Assembly: GCA_025529335.1 (NCBI GenBank)
Contig: JAMYHX010000223.1
Coordinates: 1-64,000 of the forward strand
Origin: Rhizopus sp. PT2906
Taxonomy: Eukaryota > Mucoromycota > Mucoromycetes > Mucorales > Rhizopodaceae
Direction: 5' to 3'
Length of the DNA stretch: 64,000 nt
In this document: in pieces, positions 45,284 through 57,289 of the stretch
Layout: each line of letters starts with the position of its first letter
How positions within the stretch are numbered: the first letter of the stretch is position 1
Made by a program: the position numbers and the translations under genes
The notes under the pieces: generated by a model
Databases searched by the model: none
Seen by the model: only the letters and a program-made list of their open reading frames with translations
What the model was told of the DNA's origin: nothing

Positions 45284-45501
45284 TCTATATATATTTATAC
45301 TTTCTTTCTTTTTCTTTCTTTCTTTATTCTCTTTGTTTTCTTTATATTCCCTTTTTAATTATTTCTTTAACTATACATCTTGTTTAATTATACTTCCCAC
45401 TTTATTGTAATGTGGGGTTGGTAACTTTTTTTTTTACACACTCTTTTTTTGTATATTCTTTTTATTTATTCTAACAACCACCCTAAATATAAACTGTTGT
45501 C
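44931..45501. promoter_or_regulatory. Divergent promoter region with long pyrimidine leader
   Basis: 571 bp between the CNOT9 and WNK kinase starts. The WNK side (45225-45475) is an unusually long T/C-rich tract including a (CT)13 run at 45253-45278, a typical but extreme example of the pyrimidine-rich leaders in this window. A CACGTGA sequence at ~45029-45035 is a possible E-box-type site (inference only). Confidence 0.5.
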
Positions 45502-47461
45502 ATGGCAACTATAGAAAACAAAGTTTATTTACCCAAGTCAACAAGTGAAGACTCTATAGATTCAGGCATATACAGTCCATCTTCTACAGATTCAGTCACC
45601 AAAAACACCACATCGAGTTCAATATCTCTCGTCAGACAATTGGCCGCACAATTTCCAGAATATGAACGAACACCCTTGATGGAACCCTTTGGGGGAGTGT
45701 GGATGAATCCAAATACGGAAATGGACAGACCAGATGCTGAACGGATCATTGAAGTTTCAAATAATGGAAGATTTGCTAAATTGAATACCTTTTTGGGTAA
45801 AGGAGCTTATAAAGTGGTTTATAAAGCAATCGATAGAGAAGAAGGATACGAAGTCGCTTGGAACGTATTACAGGTAAACAATGAAACATGTGTTATAAAA
45901 GAGATCTAATATGTCTTGTAGGTAACTAGACAAGAAGTGAAAGCTTTGGGCCATGAGATCGAAATCTTAAAATCAGTTCGACACCCAAACATCATCACCT
46001 TTCATGAGGCGTGGTATACGGACACTGAATTTGTATTCATCACAGAACTAATGACCTCTGGTACACTACGCGAGTATATCCGTAAACTAAATTTACCCAA
46101 CATAAAGATCGTCAAACGATGGTGCAGACAAATTCTCAAAGGTCTCGTCTATCTGCACTCTCATAACCCGACCATCATTCACCGCGACATCAAGTGTGAT
46201 AACATCTTCATCAACGGCGCCCACGGCGAGATCAAGATTGGTGATATGGGTACAGCTGAAATGAAAATCGACAAGAAATACACAGTGATCGGTACCCCTG
46301 AATTCATGGCACCGGAAATGTATGAGGAAAAAGGATACAGTGAAAAGGTTGATATCTACGCCTTTGGTATGTGTCTGCTCGAGATGGTGACGGGCGAATA
46401 CCCTTATAATGAATGTACGAATGCAGCTCAAGTGTTCAAAAAAGTGACCCAGAATATTCGTCCAGAGTGCTTGTCCAGAGTGCAGGACCCCGAGGTGCTT
46501 TCGCTGATCAATAACTGTTTGGCTCCAGAAAATGAGCGTATGTCGGCTCAAGAGATTCTGGAGCACTCCTTTCTTGCGGTTGAACCTGAAGTCGTACTGC
46601 TTGCTTCAGATATGTCCATGAAGCAGCTTACCTTACAAGTTGTTTTCAAGGGTACCGATAAGCTCTCAGTCAAGTTTGAGTTCAATGCGGACACAGATAC
46701 CGCAGAAGACGTGGTTGCAGAAATGATTGAAGAACAAGTATTGCCCGAGAGGTATCAACAGCTGATCACGGGTGACATCAACCGTCTGCTTCGAGACTTG
46801 ACTAAACAGCAAACTGCAGAAAAAGTCGAGGATGATCGGACAGTCTGGCGAAGAGAAAATGATATCCGATCTGAACTTGAACGGGCTAAGCGCGAGCTCA
46901 GAGCAGCAAGGGATAAGATTCTTGATGCTGAAAAGAAGTTTGATTCACTAGAACAGCGTACACAGCTGGCCGAAGAACGTTATAGAGACACGATAAATGC
47001 CCTCGAACTGGCCAAAATATCCGTTCTTGAATCTCCTACGTCCTCTTTGCCAGATACAGACCTAACCGATCATGAAACTGCTAATGAAGATAATCTAACT
47101 ACGTTCGATTCAGCTGGTAAGTCTTGCGACAATAGTTTGGTATCTTTATTAACTTTTTTGATTAGTTGAATATCCAAATGATACAAGTATAGAAAGATTT
47201 GTATTAGAAACAGCAGCAGCGTCTAATCGAAACAAGAACAAGGCGCTTGAATGGGTACACAAACTCCATGAGCAGGATATCATGACCGTTGGTGACCTAC
47301 GTGATCTTCATGATGAGGACTGGGCTGGTATAGGCTTAACTGTATTTGCCCAGCGTGCTCTCAAAAATATGCTTGCTGGTAAAAAGCAAGTAGCTCAAAG
47401 GTCAAGAGCGACCTCAAGTGGAACAAACACACCTATTGATGAACAAGATCAATACATCTAA
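45502..47461 (+). CDS. WNK: WNK-type protein kinase
   Basis: Exons 45502-45873, 45922-47116 and 47166-47461 encode 620 residues. The kinase domain (~90-350) has Lys104 in the glycine loop (FLGKGAYKVVYK) and Asn121 where other kinases have the VAIK lysine (EVAWNV), the hallmark of WNK kinases. HRDIKCDN (211-218) and GTPEFMAPEMYEE are intact. The DFG-equivalent is Asp232-Met-Gly-Thr rather than the DLGL of animal WNKs. An OSR1_C-like domain follows (~365-410, VVFKGTDKLSVKFEF), then a coiled coil (~430-500) and a C-terminal SAM-like helical segment. WNKs respond to osmotic and ionic stress in animals and plants. Most ascomycetes and basidiomycetes I know of lack them. Confidence 0.93.
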
Positions 47462-47773
47462 AAAGAGAGAGAGAGGAAGAAAAAAAAAAGCTATTCTCAT
47501 CTATACATAAATGTATCTGTATTCCCCCACTTTCTCTCTCTCTCTCTTTCTCTTTCTCTTTATTGAATGTTTTTATAACAATAATATATCATTTATACAT
47601 AAAAGAATCTTTATAATGAAAATCAATCTACAAGAAATGCAGTGATTTATCTCTTGATTTGGTAATGCAGCAGTCTTGAACTGTGGCTTATTCGTGACCA
47701 TGTTTTATCTTTCTGGATATTTTATATCAAATGAAGCCTACTCTTTTTTCTTTTTTTAAAAAAGCAGCATAGA

Positions 47774-49287
47774 ATGCCCAAGACAACACAGCGTGAAAAT
47801 AAGAAACAACATAAACCAAAGAGCAAGAAGGTTTCCCTTCCAAGCACAGAAGATGAACATGTGCCTAATGAAGAGAAGTATTTACGCATAGAACCCAGCA
47901 AAAGCTTCAAGGTACATAATAGTATTATGTAAATAAATATCGACTAAACGCCCATTTATAGAAAATAAAAGACAAGAAGCTAAGAACCAAATTAATAAAA
48001 CAAGATATTCAAGCTCGAGAAGCAGCTAAAGCAGCAGCCAGAGCAGAGATGTTGTTGCACGAGGATGTAGGTTACTTGGAAGCAGAGGGCATAGAAAATA
48101 CACATTATTATACACAAGATAAACTTAAACAAGCAGTGGACGTTAATACAGCTAGCAAGGTAATCTTGTTATTTTACTTTTTTCGAATGGATCAACTTAA
48201 TGTTCATTATAGATGTTTTCCTTAGATCTACCCACATTTGGTCCATATAGGGTTGACTATACCCGCAACGGCCGTCACTTGCTGATAGGAGGACATAAAG
48301 GACATATAGCTGCATTCGATTGGCAATCAGGAAATCTTCATTTTGAACTTAATGTTAATGAAACTGTGCGTGATGTCACGTAAGTTGAATCATTATTTAT
48401 TTACAAAAACAGTCGCTGATCATCATTCTAGCTGGCTTCACAATGAACAAATGCTCGCAGTAGCACAAAAGAAATACGTCTACATATACGATAAAACTGG
48501 CTTAGAAATTCATCGTCTAAAGAATCATGTGAATGTAGATCGACTGGAATTCTTACCCTATCACTTTTTACTGGCGTCGACTGGCAGTACTGGATTCTTA
48601 AAGTACCAAGATACGTCCACTGGTCAAGTTGTTAAGGAGATTCGAACGGGTTTAGGTCCCTGTAATACGATGACACAGAACAAATATAATGCAGTCATTC
48701 ATCTCGGCCATAATAATGGTACAGTAACCATGTGGTCACCTACAATGGTTCAGCCTCTTGTCAAGATGCTCTGTCATCGTGGTCCAGTGAGAGCTGTGGC
48801 TATTGATAAAGGAGGATATTATATGGCCACAGCAGGTGTCGACGGTCAGCTCAAAATTTGGGATATTCGTAAATACGGTGTTGTGCAAGAGTATTTTACG
48901 CCTCGTACAGCGTCATGTTTAGACATATCAGACACAGGCTTACTAAGTGTTGGTTTCAATACGACGGTACAAGTATGGAAAGATGCCTTTAGAACAAAGC
49001 AGACAACACCTTACATGACACATCTCGAAGAAGGTTCACCTATTGTTGATTCTAAATTTGTTCCCTATGAAGACATATTGGGTATTGGTCACCAAAAGGG
49101 TTTATCTCATCTCGTCATTCCTGGTGCTGGTGAAGCCAACTTTGATTCACTCGAGGCTAACCCATACCAGACAAAGAAACAGAGACAAGAAGCCGAAGTA
49201 CACTCATTATTAGACAAGTTACAGCCTGAAATGATCGTACTTGACCCAACATCGATTGGTAAAGTGGCCAGAAAGCCAAATAAATAA
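47774..49287 (+). CDS. UTP7: U3 snoRNP protein UTP7 (WDR46)
   Basis: Exons 47774-47911, 47962-48159, 48213-48379 and 48432-49287 encode 452 residues. UTP7 is a WD40 component of the small-subunit processome. A basic N-terminus is followed by an Ala-rich helix and a WD40 propeller with the family-specific FGPYRVDYTRNGRHLLIGG, GPCNTMTQNKYNAVIHLGH, HRGPVRAVAIDKGGYYMA and IPGAGEANFDSLEANPYQ; the C-terminal segment (KQRQEAEVHSLLDKLQPEMI) is also diagnostic. The end is rich in Lys. Confidence 0.95.
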
Positions 49288-49434
49288 TAAACTGTATATT
49301 GTGTACAAATGGTTGTCTGTTTTCGTTCTAAGCTAAAATAATCGTGACTTTTATAGTGGCTTAGATGAACGTTTTTTAAAATTACAGGAAACACTGAGTC
49401 TCTCTTTTTTATTATACAACATATAACCTGAAAA

Positions 49435-52400
49435 ATGGGAAAGAAGAAGGGTGGAAAAAGAAAGGACGATTACTGGTAATGTCTAGGGTCAAAGAAAGAG
49501 AACAGAGAAAAATGTTATGAACACTATAAAATAATAGGGATGAAGCCTTTGAAGAAGACGCTGTTGCCACTGGTGCCGCAGCGGCTCCTGACGAAACCGA
49601 AGAAAACTTTGCTCAAAGAGCTACGGCTTTTAGTGCTCTTGCCGGTGAGGATGAAGAAGACGATGGGTAATATTAAAAGCCATGTGTCTTTGATTTAACT
49701 AACCGAGTCTTATTTTTGTAGTTTAATGGCCATGGTCAACAAAGCTGCTAAAAACAAAGTCAAGAAGCAAAAGAAAAAGAAGCAGCAGTTGGTCGACGAA
49801 GATGAAGAAGAACAGGAACCACCTGCCGCAGAGAAGCCTGCTCCTGCTCCTGCTCCAGCTGCCGAACCTGCTGACGAAGTCGATGAATTTGACTGGGTGA
49901 ATGACAACAAGAAGAATAAAAAGAACAAAAAGTCAAACAAGCAAACAGAACCTGCAGCCGAAGCAGCAGAAGAACAAGCTGCGCCTGAAGGTGAAATCCG
50001 TATTTTGACCAAAAAGGAAAAGGAGCGATTAAAGAAGGAAAAGCAAAAGGAAGCCAAACGGTTGGCTGCCCTCGAAAAGAAAAAGCAACAAGAAGCTGAA
50101 GAAGCCGAGTTTAACAAACTTTTGGGTCTCGATGATAAAAAGGAAGAGCCTACCTCTGAATCCCAACAGACAACCGAAGCTCCAGCTAAATCAAAGAAAC
50201 AACTTCTCAAGGAAAAGAAGGCCAAGAAGCTTGCTGCTAAAGAAACTGCAACTGAAAGCCCTGAAACACCTGTTGAAGAACCCACCCCTGCACCCGCACC
50301 TACACCAGCCAAGGGTAAGAAGGGTAAAGGTGCACCTGTTGCTGCTTTGAGAAAAATGATTGAAGCCCAGCGTGCTGCTGAGGAAGCAGAACGCAAGCGT
50401 CTAGAGGAAGAGCGTAAGCGTATTGAAGAAGAAGAAAGAAAGCGCGAGGAAGAAGAAAGAAAACGTGAAGAAGCTCGTGCTGCAAAGAGAGAGAAGGAAA
50501 GACTCAAGAGAGAACAACTTCGTAAGGAAGGTAAACTCTTGACGAAAGCACAAAAAGAAGCTCAACGATTGGCACAACTCCGTCATCAACAATTGCTTGC
50601 CTCTGGCCACGTTCGTGTTCAAGCTTTAGAGGATAACGATCAAAAGCCCAAGAAGCCAGTATATGGAAACCGTAAGAAGAAGGTTATCAGCAAGGAAGAG
50701 CAGGAACGTAGACAGCAAGAGGCTGAGCAAAAACGCTTGGAAGAAGAAAAGAAACGTAAAGAAGAGGAGGAGGCCAAGAAGGCCGCTGAAGCTGCTGCTG
50801 CTGCTGCTGCTGCTGCTGAAGAAGAGCCTGAAGATGATGATGACTGGGAGAATGCAGTTGTCAGCAGTGATGAAGAAGAAAAGGCACCAAAGAAGGAAAG
50901 CGAGGAAGACTTGAAGAGCGATTGGGATGCTTCTAGCGATGAAGAAGAGAAGGCTGCTCCTGCTGCTAAATCTGCTGCTAAACCTGCTGCTTCTGCCAAG
51001 ACTGCCGAAAAGGCTGCTCCTGCTAAACCTGCTCCTGCTGCTAAAGCTGCCCCTGCAAAGGCTGCCAAGAAGGAAGAATCCGAAAGCGAATCTGAAGAAG
51101 ATGACTCTGATGACTATGACTCTGAGGATGATTCCGATTACAGCAGTTCTGATGACGAGCAGCTTACTGCCACACAACGTCTTGCCCTTCAAAAGAAGGA
51201 AGAAGCCGCTGCCCGTCGTCTTCAACGTCAAAAGGAAGCTATGGCTAATCGTTCACAGGACGACTTGCGTTCACCTATCTGTGTCATTCTTGGCCACGTA
51301 GATACTGGTAAAACCAAGTTGCTGGATAAGATTCGTCAGACCAATGTGCAAGAAGGCGAAGCTGGTGGTATTACCCAGCAGATTGGTGCCACTTATTTCC
51401 CTGCTGAAGCTATTGAAAAGAAGACTGCCGTCCTTGGCGACAAACGTGTTGACAAGATGAAGGTTCCTGGTCTCTTGGTCATTGATACCCCTGGTCACGA
51501 ATCTTTCACCAATTTGAGAAGCAGAGGTAGTTCTCTCTGTAACATTGCCATTCTGGTTGTAGATATCATGCACGGTCTTGAGCCTCAAACTCTTGAATCT
51601 ATTCGTTTGCTTCGTGATCGTAAGACTCCCTTCATTGTAGCATTGAACAAGATCGATCGTCTCTTCCAATGGGAAGCCACTCCTGATAATTCCTTCCTTG
51701 ACTCTCTCGAAAAGCAAAAGCCTTCCGTTAAGCAAGAATTTGAAACTCGTGTTCAACAAACCATTGTCGCCTTTGCTGAACAAGGTCTTAATGCTCAACT
51801 TTACTACAAGAACAAGAACTTTGCCAAATATGTCTCTTTGGTTCCTACCTCTGCTCATACAGGTGAAGGTATTCCTGATATGCTCAATTTGCTTATCCAC
51901 TTGACACAGACTCGTATGAGTGACAAGCTGATGTATGTCACCGAACTCGAATGTACTGTTCTTGAAGTCAAGGTGATTGAAGGTTTGGGCACAACCATTG
52001 ATGTTGTCCTTGTCAACGGTTGGTTGCATGAAGGAGATCGTATTGTCGTCTGTGGTCTAAATGGTCCGATTGTCACCCAGATTCGAGCACTGCTGACGCC
52101 TCAACCAATGAGAGAACTGCGTGTCAAGTCTCAATATATCCATCACAAATCCGTCAAGGCTGCCCTTGGTATCAAGATTGCAGCTCCTGATCTTGAAAAG
52201 GCCATTGCTGGTTCCCGTCTGCTAGTTGTCGGTCCTGATGATGATGAAGATGACTTGAAGGAAGAAGTGATGTCTGATCTGACCAACTTGATGAGCTCCA
52301 TTGACCGTACTGGTCACGGTGTTTGGGTGCAAGCATCTACCTTGGGTGCTTTAGAAGCCCTGTTAGAATTTTTAAGAACAAGCAATATTCCAGTGTCAGG

Positions 52401-53073
52401 TATCAACATTGGTCCTGTGCATAGGAAGGATGTTGTCAAGGCTAGTGTCATGTTGGAAAAAGCACGAGAGTATGCGGTGATGCTGTGTTTCGATGTCAAG
52501 GTTGATAAAGATGCCGAAGATCTCGCCGAAGAATTGGGTATCAAGGTCTTTACTGCTGATATTATTTACCATCTCTTCGATCGCTTCCAAGAACATTTTG
52601 CTCAAATTGCTGAACAGAAACGTAAGGATCAAGCTGACCAAGTCGTATTCCCTTGTGTATTGAAGATGGTGCCTCGTGCTATCTACATGAAGCGTGATCC
52701 CATCATCATGGGTGTGGACGTTATGGAAGGCTCACTTCGTATTGGTACTCCCATCTGTGTAGTGAAAACCAATCCAGAAACACAGGCTAGAGAAATCATT
52801 ACACTTGGTAAAGTTACATCTATGGAACAGAACCATAAACCTGTTGAAGTGGTGAGAAAGGGACAAGCTGGCGCAGGCGTTGCTATCAAGGTTGAATGCC
52901 CATCTTACGAGACACCCAAGGCATACGGTCGTCACTTTGACGATAATGATGAGTTCTACTCAAAGGTGACTCGTCAATCTATTGATATTCTGAAAGAATC
53001 ATTCAGAAATGATATGTCAAAAGAAGAATGGGCTTTAGTAGTTAAGCTTAAGAAGATTTTGGGTGTTGACTAA
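49435..53073 (+). CDS. FUN12: Translation initiation factor eIF5B
   Basis: Exons 49435-49475, 49538-49666 and 49722-53073 encode 1173 residues. eIF5B is the GTPase that joins ribosomal subunits at the end of initiation. The N-terminal ~560 residues are highly charged and low complexity (Lys/Glu/Ala/Pro), as in other eukaryotes. The GTPase domain starts at ~575 with GHVDTGKTKLLD (G1), GGITQQIGATYF (switch I), DTPGHESF (G3) and NKIDRL (G4), followed by domains II-IV. The C-terminal helix ending KLKKILGVD binds eIF1A in other species. Strong codon bias and long antisense frames fit high expression. Confidence 0.98.
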
Positions 53074-53341
53074 GAAAATACAATGTAAAATAGTCAAGAA
53101 ATGATTGTTTTGTTTAATTTAAAAGAAGAATAAAAAATAAAATATAGCCATTGTATATTGACTTTAGAACAAGACAGAGCTGAGATCATCTTTATTTGTT
53201 TAGCGCTTCAATGAAAATCTTGATCTATTGCGAATAAGTCAAAAAAAAAAAGAGAGCAAAAGAATCTGACCTAGAACTTTTTTATTTTCTATGTGATTTT
53301 TGCTTTTTTACTTTTGTACCTAAAATATTACAATAAATATA

Positions 53342-54318
53342 ATGGCAGAGGACTCTTCATGGCATGAAGCACCTACACAAGATCAAGCAGTGGTTCAACG
53401 AAGTCGTAAAGTAGTTGTTGTTCTTGAGAATGCTTCTTTGGAAGCTGCTCGTTTAAACTTTTTCCGTTCTGATTCCAAGATGCAATTACTTAACTGCGAT
53501 GAGCATCAATCTATTCTCAAAAAGCTAGGCAGAGATATTGCCGATGCAAGACCAGATATTGTTCACCAGGTAATTTAAAAATAAAAAGAAAGTATTGAAC
53601 TTGATACTAAAAGTGAAGGACTACTGTGCGTGTTGTTAGTGTCTTTTAACTTTACTTGACAGCCCTTTAAACAAATCCGGCCACCTCGAGGTAAGGCATT
53701 ATACAACACTCGTAATACATGACGCGTATGAAAAAATTGCGCGTGTGTAGTGATGATATACTGATAATTCATGTAGGTCTATATTCATACAGCAAAAGGG
53801 GTCGTTATTCGTATTAATCCAGCGTGCCGTATACCAAGGACAATTAAACGCTTTTCTGGTTTGATGGGTAAGTTTAATTAAGATTATTCCTCCGTTTGCT
53901 GAAACTTTTCCTTTATACGTATAGTTCAATTGTTAGAAAGAGGAAGCATTAAAGGCGACGTTGAAGGAAATATAACCCTTCTAGAAATTGTCCCTGGTCC
54001 TGTACAACAATATTTTCCAGCAGATTCTAAAGTGCTTGGTAAGAATACACAAACATGGAAGCAATCCCCGTGACAACTAATCTTGGTTTTGTAGCACTTT
54101 CTTATAATGCGCCTAGAGTAAAACTATACGATTATTTCAAACAATTACCCAAAGGGCAACCTGTTGTTGTGGCCGTTGGCGCAATGGCTAAGGGTCCTGA
54201 TACATTTGCAGATGCATACGCACAGGAAAAGATTGGTATTTCACAATATGCATTGTCAGCATCTGTTGCCTGCGGCAAAGTTTGCTGTGCTTTTGAAGAT
54301 CTTTGGGATATTATGTAA
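53342..54318 (+). CDS. EMG1: 18S rRNA pseudouridine N1-methyltransferase (NEP1)
   Basis: Exons 53342-53569, 53640-53690, 53777-53867, 53925-54038 and 54095-54318 encode 235 residues. EMG1 is a SPOUT-class methyltransferase acting on a hypermodified pseudouridine of 18S rRNA and needed for 40S assembly. Motifs: VVVVLENASLEAARL, DIVHQCLLTLLDSPLNKSG, VYIHTAKGVVIRINPACRI PRT-type segment, VAVGAMAKGPDTF and ISQYALSASVACGKVC, the SAM-binding knot. The length fits yeast Nep1 (252). Confidence 0.96.
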
Positions 54319-54645
54319 AAATATCAAGGAAAGTTCTGATTTGAAACGAATTGATTCCTGTTTTTTAATTTTTTTTTATCAATGGCATTAAACAATAAAA
54401 AGAACATCACTGTATTTTTCAGGAGAATAATCATTTGTTGCTTAGCAACGCTCATTAAAAAAAAAAAAGGTTGCCACGGCAAAATAACAACAATTCTATT
54501 TTTAGGAACAAATACATATTTTAATCAGAATAAATTACTTGAAAGAGTGCATCAAAAAGTACAATTGAAATGCGGAAGGGTAGAGAGACATGAAGGGGGG
54601 GGGAGAAAAGGTGATATTTCTAATGATGTATCAAAAAAGAGGGAG
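54319..54645. other. Convergent intergenic region with two X-box-like palindromes
   Basis: 327 bp. GTTGCTTAGCAAC (54437-54449) and GTTGCCACGGCAA (54470-54482) are two imperfect palindromes 20 bp apart, separated by an A12 run; both resemble the RFX X-box half-site pair. A G9 run lies at ~54595. Because both flanking genes end here, a promoter role is not obvious. Confidence 0.5.
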
Positions 54646-55238
54646 TTAAGAAGATGACAAAGAGCAACTGTGAAGTGCCAAACGGGAGATATGTCGATCT
54701 GCCGAAGCTGCAATGGATTCTTCAATTGTAAACTATAAATTATATAAGCCTACTCTTCTCCTTCCTTTATCTCTTCATTCCACCACTTACCCAAACACGC
54801 TTACGATCCTCGGCTGGCCAAGATTCGAGTACCTTTACGTCTGTCACTTCATAAAGCCAGTGATGGGCCACAGTTTTACCTTTCTTGTTTGCCTCAGTGT
54901 AGGTACCCACTCTCTGTTTAATTTTCTCGGCCTCGATACCTGCTTCTTCTCGAAGAACACGAAGAATGGCTTCTTCGGGCTTCTCATCTTTCTTACAGCT
55001 TCCACGAGGTAATCGATAAGCGCCTTCTTTCTTACGGCTGGAAAGCATCAATACCTTATTGTCCATGATAACAATAGCTCCTACAGCCTAAGTTTCGAGC
55101 ATAAGCTTCAGGACATCCTTTCTTTATTTTTCTTACCTGACGGATTTGTTTTTTCATAGGCTTCTTTACCAACGTTTGCATATCAGGTTCAGCATTGTGG
55201 TTGTCAATAATGGTTGCAGTGGCGGTTTCTACTGTCAT
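54646..55238 (-). CDS. DDP1: Nudix hydrolase, diphosphoinositol polyphosphate phosphohydrolase type
   Basis: Exons 55238-55137, 55087-54791 and 54732-54646 encode 161 residues. The Nudix box reads G-x5-E-x7-R-V-x2-EE-x-G, inside GSCKKDEKPEEAILRVL and REEAG: the catalytic EE pair is present, while the Glu usual after the Arg is Val. The surroundings (AVGAIVIMDNKVLMLSS, YRLPRGSCK, HHWLYEVT) fit the DDP1/Aps1 group, which cleaves diphosphoinositol phosphates and diadenosine polyphosphates. Third-exon sequence WFTIEESIAASA fits the family C-terminal helix. Product call good; the exact substrate is inferred. Confidence 0.85.
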
Positions 55239-55867
55239 GTTTAATATTCAAAGTGTAACAAAAAAAAGGGAGAGAAAGATGTAAAACATCAATCCTAAAA
55301 ATTCTCTTTTTTTTTATATGGATCTTACACCGCGGCTGCCGGTATCCTCTCCCTTTAGGAAAAATATGATGTCGCGTGTGTTTTCCAATTTTAGAAGAGA
55401 ATCGTGTTACAGAACGCTAACGGACTTTTGATCTTTAATCATTTCATTTTCAATCTATTTTTACCATATAAAAAAGCAAGCATTATGTATAAAGAGAAGA
55501 CTCGCTTTCTGTTACTCAGTTATACAAATGTGCTATTATATCAAAGTGACTTGTGAGTTATTATGAGCAGCAATTCTTAAATATAAACTTCTCGCTTCAT
55601 ATTGTGAGTAGCAATCTATAAAGAAGATACGTTTACTTGCTTCCTTTTTGGATATAAATACATATACGTTTGCTTTATAGCTGTGATACGAATAGAACAA
55701 CATCTTGTATATATTATATATTTCTTTATTATCGCATACAGCAATATGGGCTGACAGTCAAGTTTTCACCCAAGAAGGATAGTTCTGACTTTTAATAATT
55801 TTAAAAGATTGAAATCCATCTGTCTCTCTATCTTCCTTCTCTTTCTCTTTTGTCGACTTGTACAAAT
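55239..55867. promoter_or_regulatory. Divergent intergenic region
   Basis: 629 bp between the Nudix and cyclin Q starts. AT-rich; a GC-richer island CACCGCGGCTGCCGG occurs at ~55329-55343. Two related ~11-bp segments, GTGAGTTATTATGAGCAGCAATT and TTGTGAGTAGCAATC-like, recur near 55550-55615. The last ~60 bp are pyrimidine-rich. No gene or RNA was recognised. Confidence 0.45.
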
Positions 55868-56967
55868 ATGGCCAACTCTACACTTCCACTAATGCCCAAC
55901 GTGAAATCAATACAGTTCATAAGACAAACAAGTGCTATGCTTGACCTGTGCGTGGTAAAGATAATATAAGTTACGACATGGAGGAACTAATGAAAACAAA
56001 AAGGCCAATAAGAACAGCTGCAACTGCAATAATCTATTATCACCGTTTTAAAGCGTTTATATCAGATAAAGAAAAGGTCATTCACGTTGACGGCTCAATT
56101 AATGCAGAAGATGCAATTAATGCTAATGAAGAAGTAAAAACATTTTCATAATGTTTTACAATTTATTGATTTATTTCAATAGTTACTAGCAACAACCTGC
56201 CTTCAGCTCGCTTGTAAAGCAACAGAAGTTCCTAGAAAAGTAAGAGATTTGGTTAATGTCGGTTATCGCTACTATCATTCAGACGGATCGACACTAGATG
56301 TAGATGAGGTAAAGCAAACAATATAAGCAATTAAACAAACATCTCATGTATAAAAAGAGCTATTTCAAAATGAGAGCTTCATTAGTGACAACAGAATTAT
56401 TGCTAGTGCGGGCACTAGGTTTTGATTTAGAAGTAGAATTACCCTTCGCTTATTGTCTAAATGTACTAAGAGGATTAGCATCCATTCGCTACTTTATGAT
56501 GGATGAAACAAAGAAATATTCACGAAAACAGCAACATTATCCACCAGCACAAAAGGAGATTTGGAAACGTATGGAAACAGGTAAAGAAGAAGAAAAAGAA
56601 ATAACTAGCCAAGTTGAATGACACTTGTTGTAGATATGAGCCCTGAAATGAGTGCAATAGCCAGATTAGCTTGGGTATACATTTGGGACAGGTAATTTTT
56701 TTTTGTTTTTTTGTTTTATATTGTAGCTAATGTGATAACTTCAGTCTATGCTCGCCCAAGATCGCTTTATCACATCCTGTACCGGTCATTGGGCTTGGAT
56801 GCCTTTACCTTGCTCTTCGTACCTTACAAACTGAAATGTCCATGAATATGAATGAGTATGTCGATTTATGGGGCGCATCAGAGAATATGTCTGTTCAAGC
56901 TGTTCGTGATTTTATTACAGACTTTCTAGAATTTCATGACAGGATATCGCTATCAGAAAGCCAATAG
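55868..56967 (+). CDS. CCNQ: Cyclin Q (CCNQ/FAM58-like) cyclin
   Basis: Exons 55868-55947, 56004-56133, 56183-56308, 56358-56580, 56634-56691 and 56745-56967 encode 279 residues. Cyclin-box helices are visible: FIRQTSAMLDLPIRTAATA, IIYYHRFKAFI, LATTCLQLACKATE with VRDLVNVGYRYYH, ELLLVRALGFDLEVELP and SHPVPVIGLGCLYLAL. In animals cyclin Q activates CDK10. The first intron (55948-56003) uses an unusual GTGCGT donor; it is accepted because it alone restores the conserved LDLPIRTA and makes all phases close. The stop is 29 bp from the convergent histone deacetylase stop. Confidence 0.85.
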
Positions 56968-56996
56968 TTGCTTTATTTATAGTTGTAAAACAAAGA

Positions 56997-57243
56997 TCAT
57001 AATACACCCATACTTTCTAATTTTTGACGTTCTACATATATTGTATGTAAATCTCTTTCTTTCTTTTTTTATCTCTTTAATGTATATAATAAAGAACTTA
57101 CGTGTTCGTCTAATGTCTGCCTCTTCTGCTTCACTATCTTCACCCTCGATATAATCATCTGGATTAAAGTCTTTTGGCACTTCTTGTGCTTGAACTGATG
57201 GTGCAAATGGCAGTGTTCTAAGATTATCAATAATTCTGGCACT

Positions 57244-57289
<46 letters not shown>

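Noticed and set aside
46093..46566. 157-codon minus-strand open frame
   Set aside because: Antisense to the WNK kinase domain; the sense strand has all kinase motifs.
50132..51301. Leu/Arg/Lys-rich plus-strand frames inside eIF5B
   Set aside because: Alternative frames of the low-complexity N-terminal region of eIF5B without independent support.
49710..52029. Long minus-strand frames of 252-265 codons and others
   Set aside because: Antisense to eIF5B; low-complexity Ser/Phe/Leu strings mirror the Lys/Glu/Ala-rich coding strand.
54382..54657. 91-codon plus-strand ORF after EMG1
   Set aside because: Low-complexity Lys/Arg peptide across homopolymer runs, overlapping the end of the Nudix gene; no start context or family.
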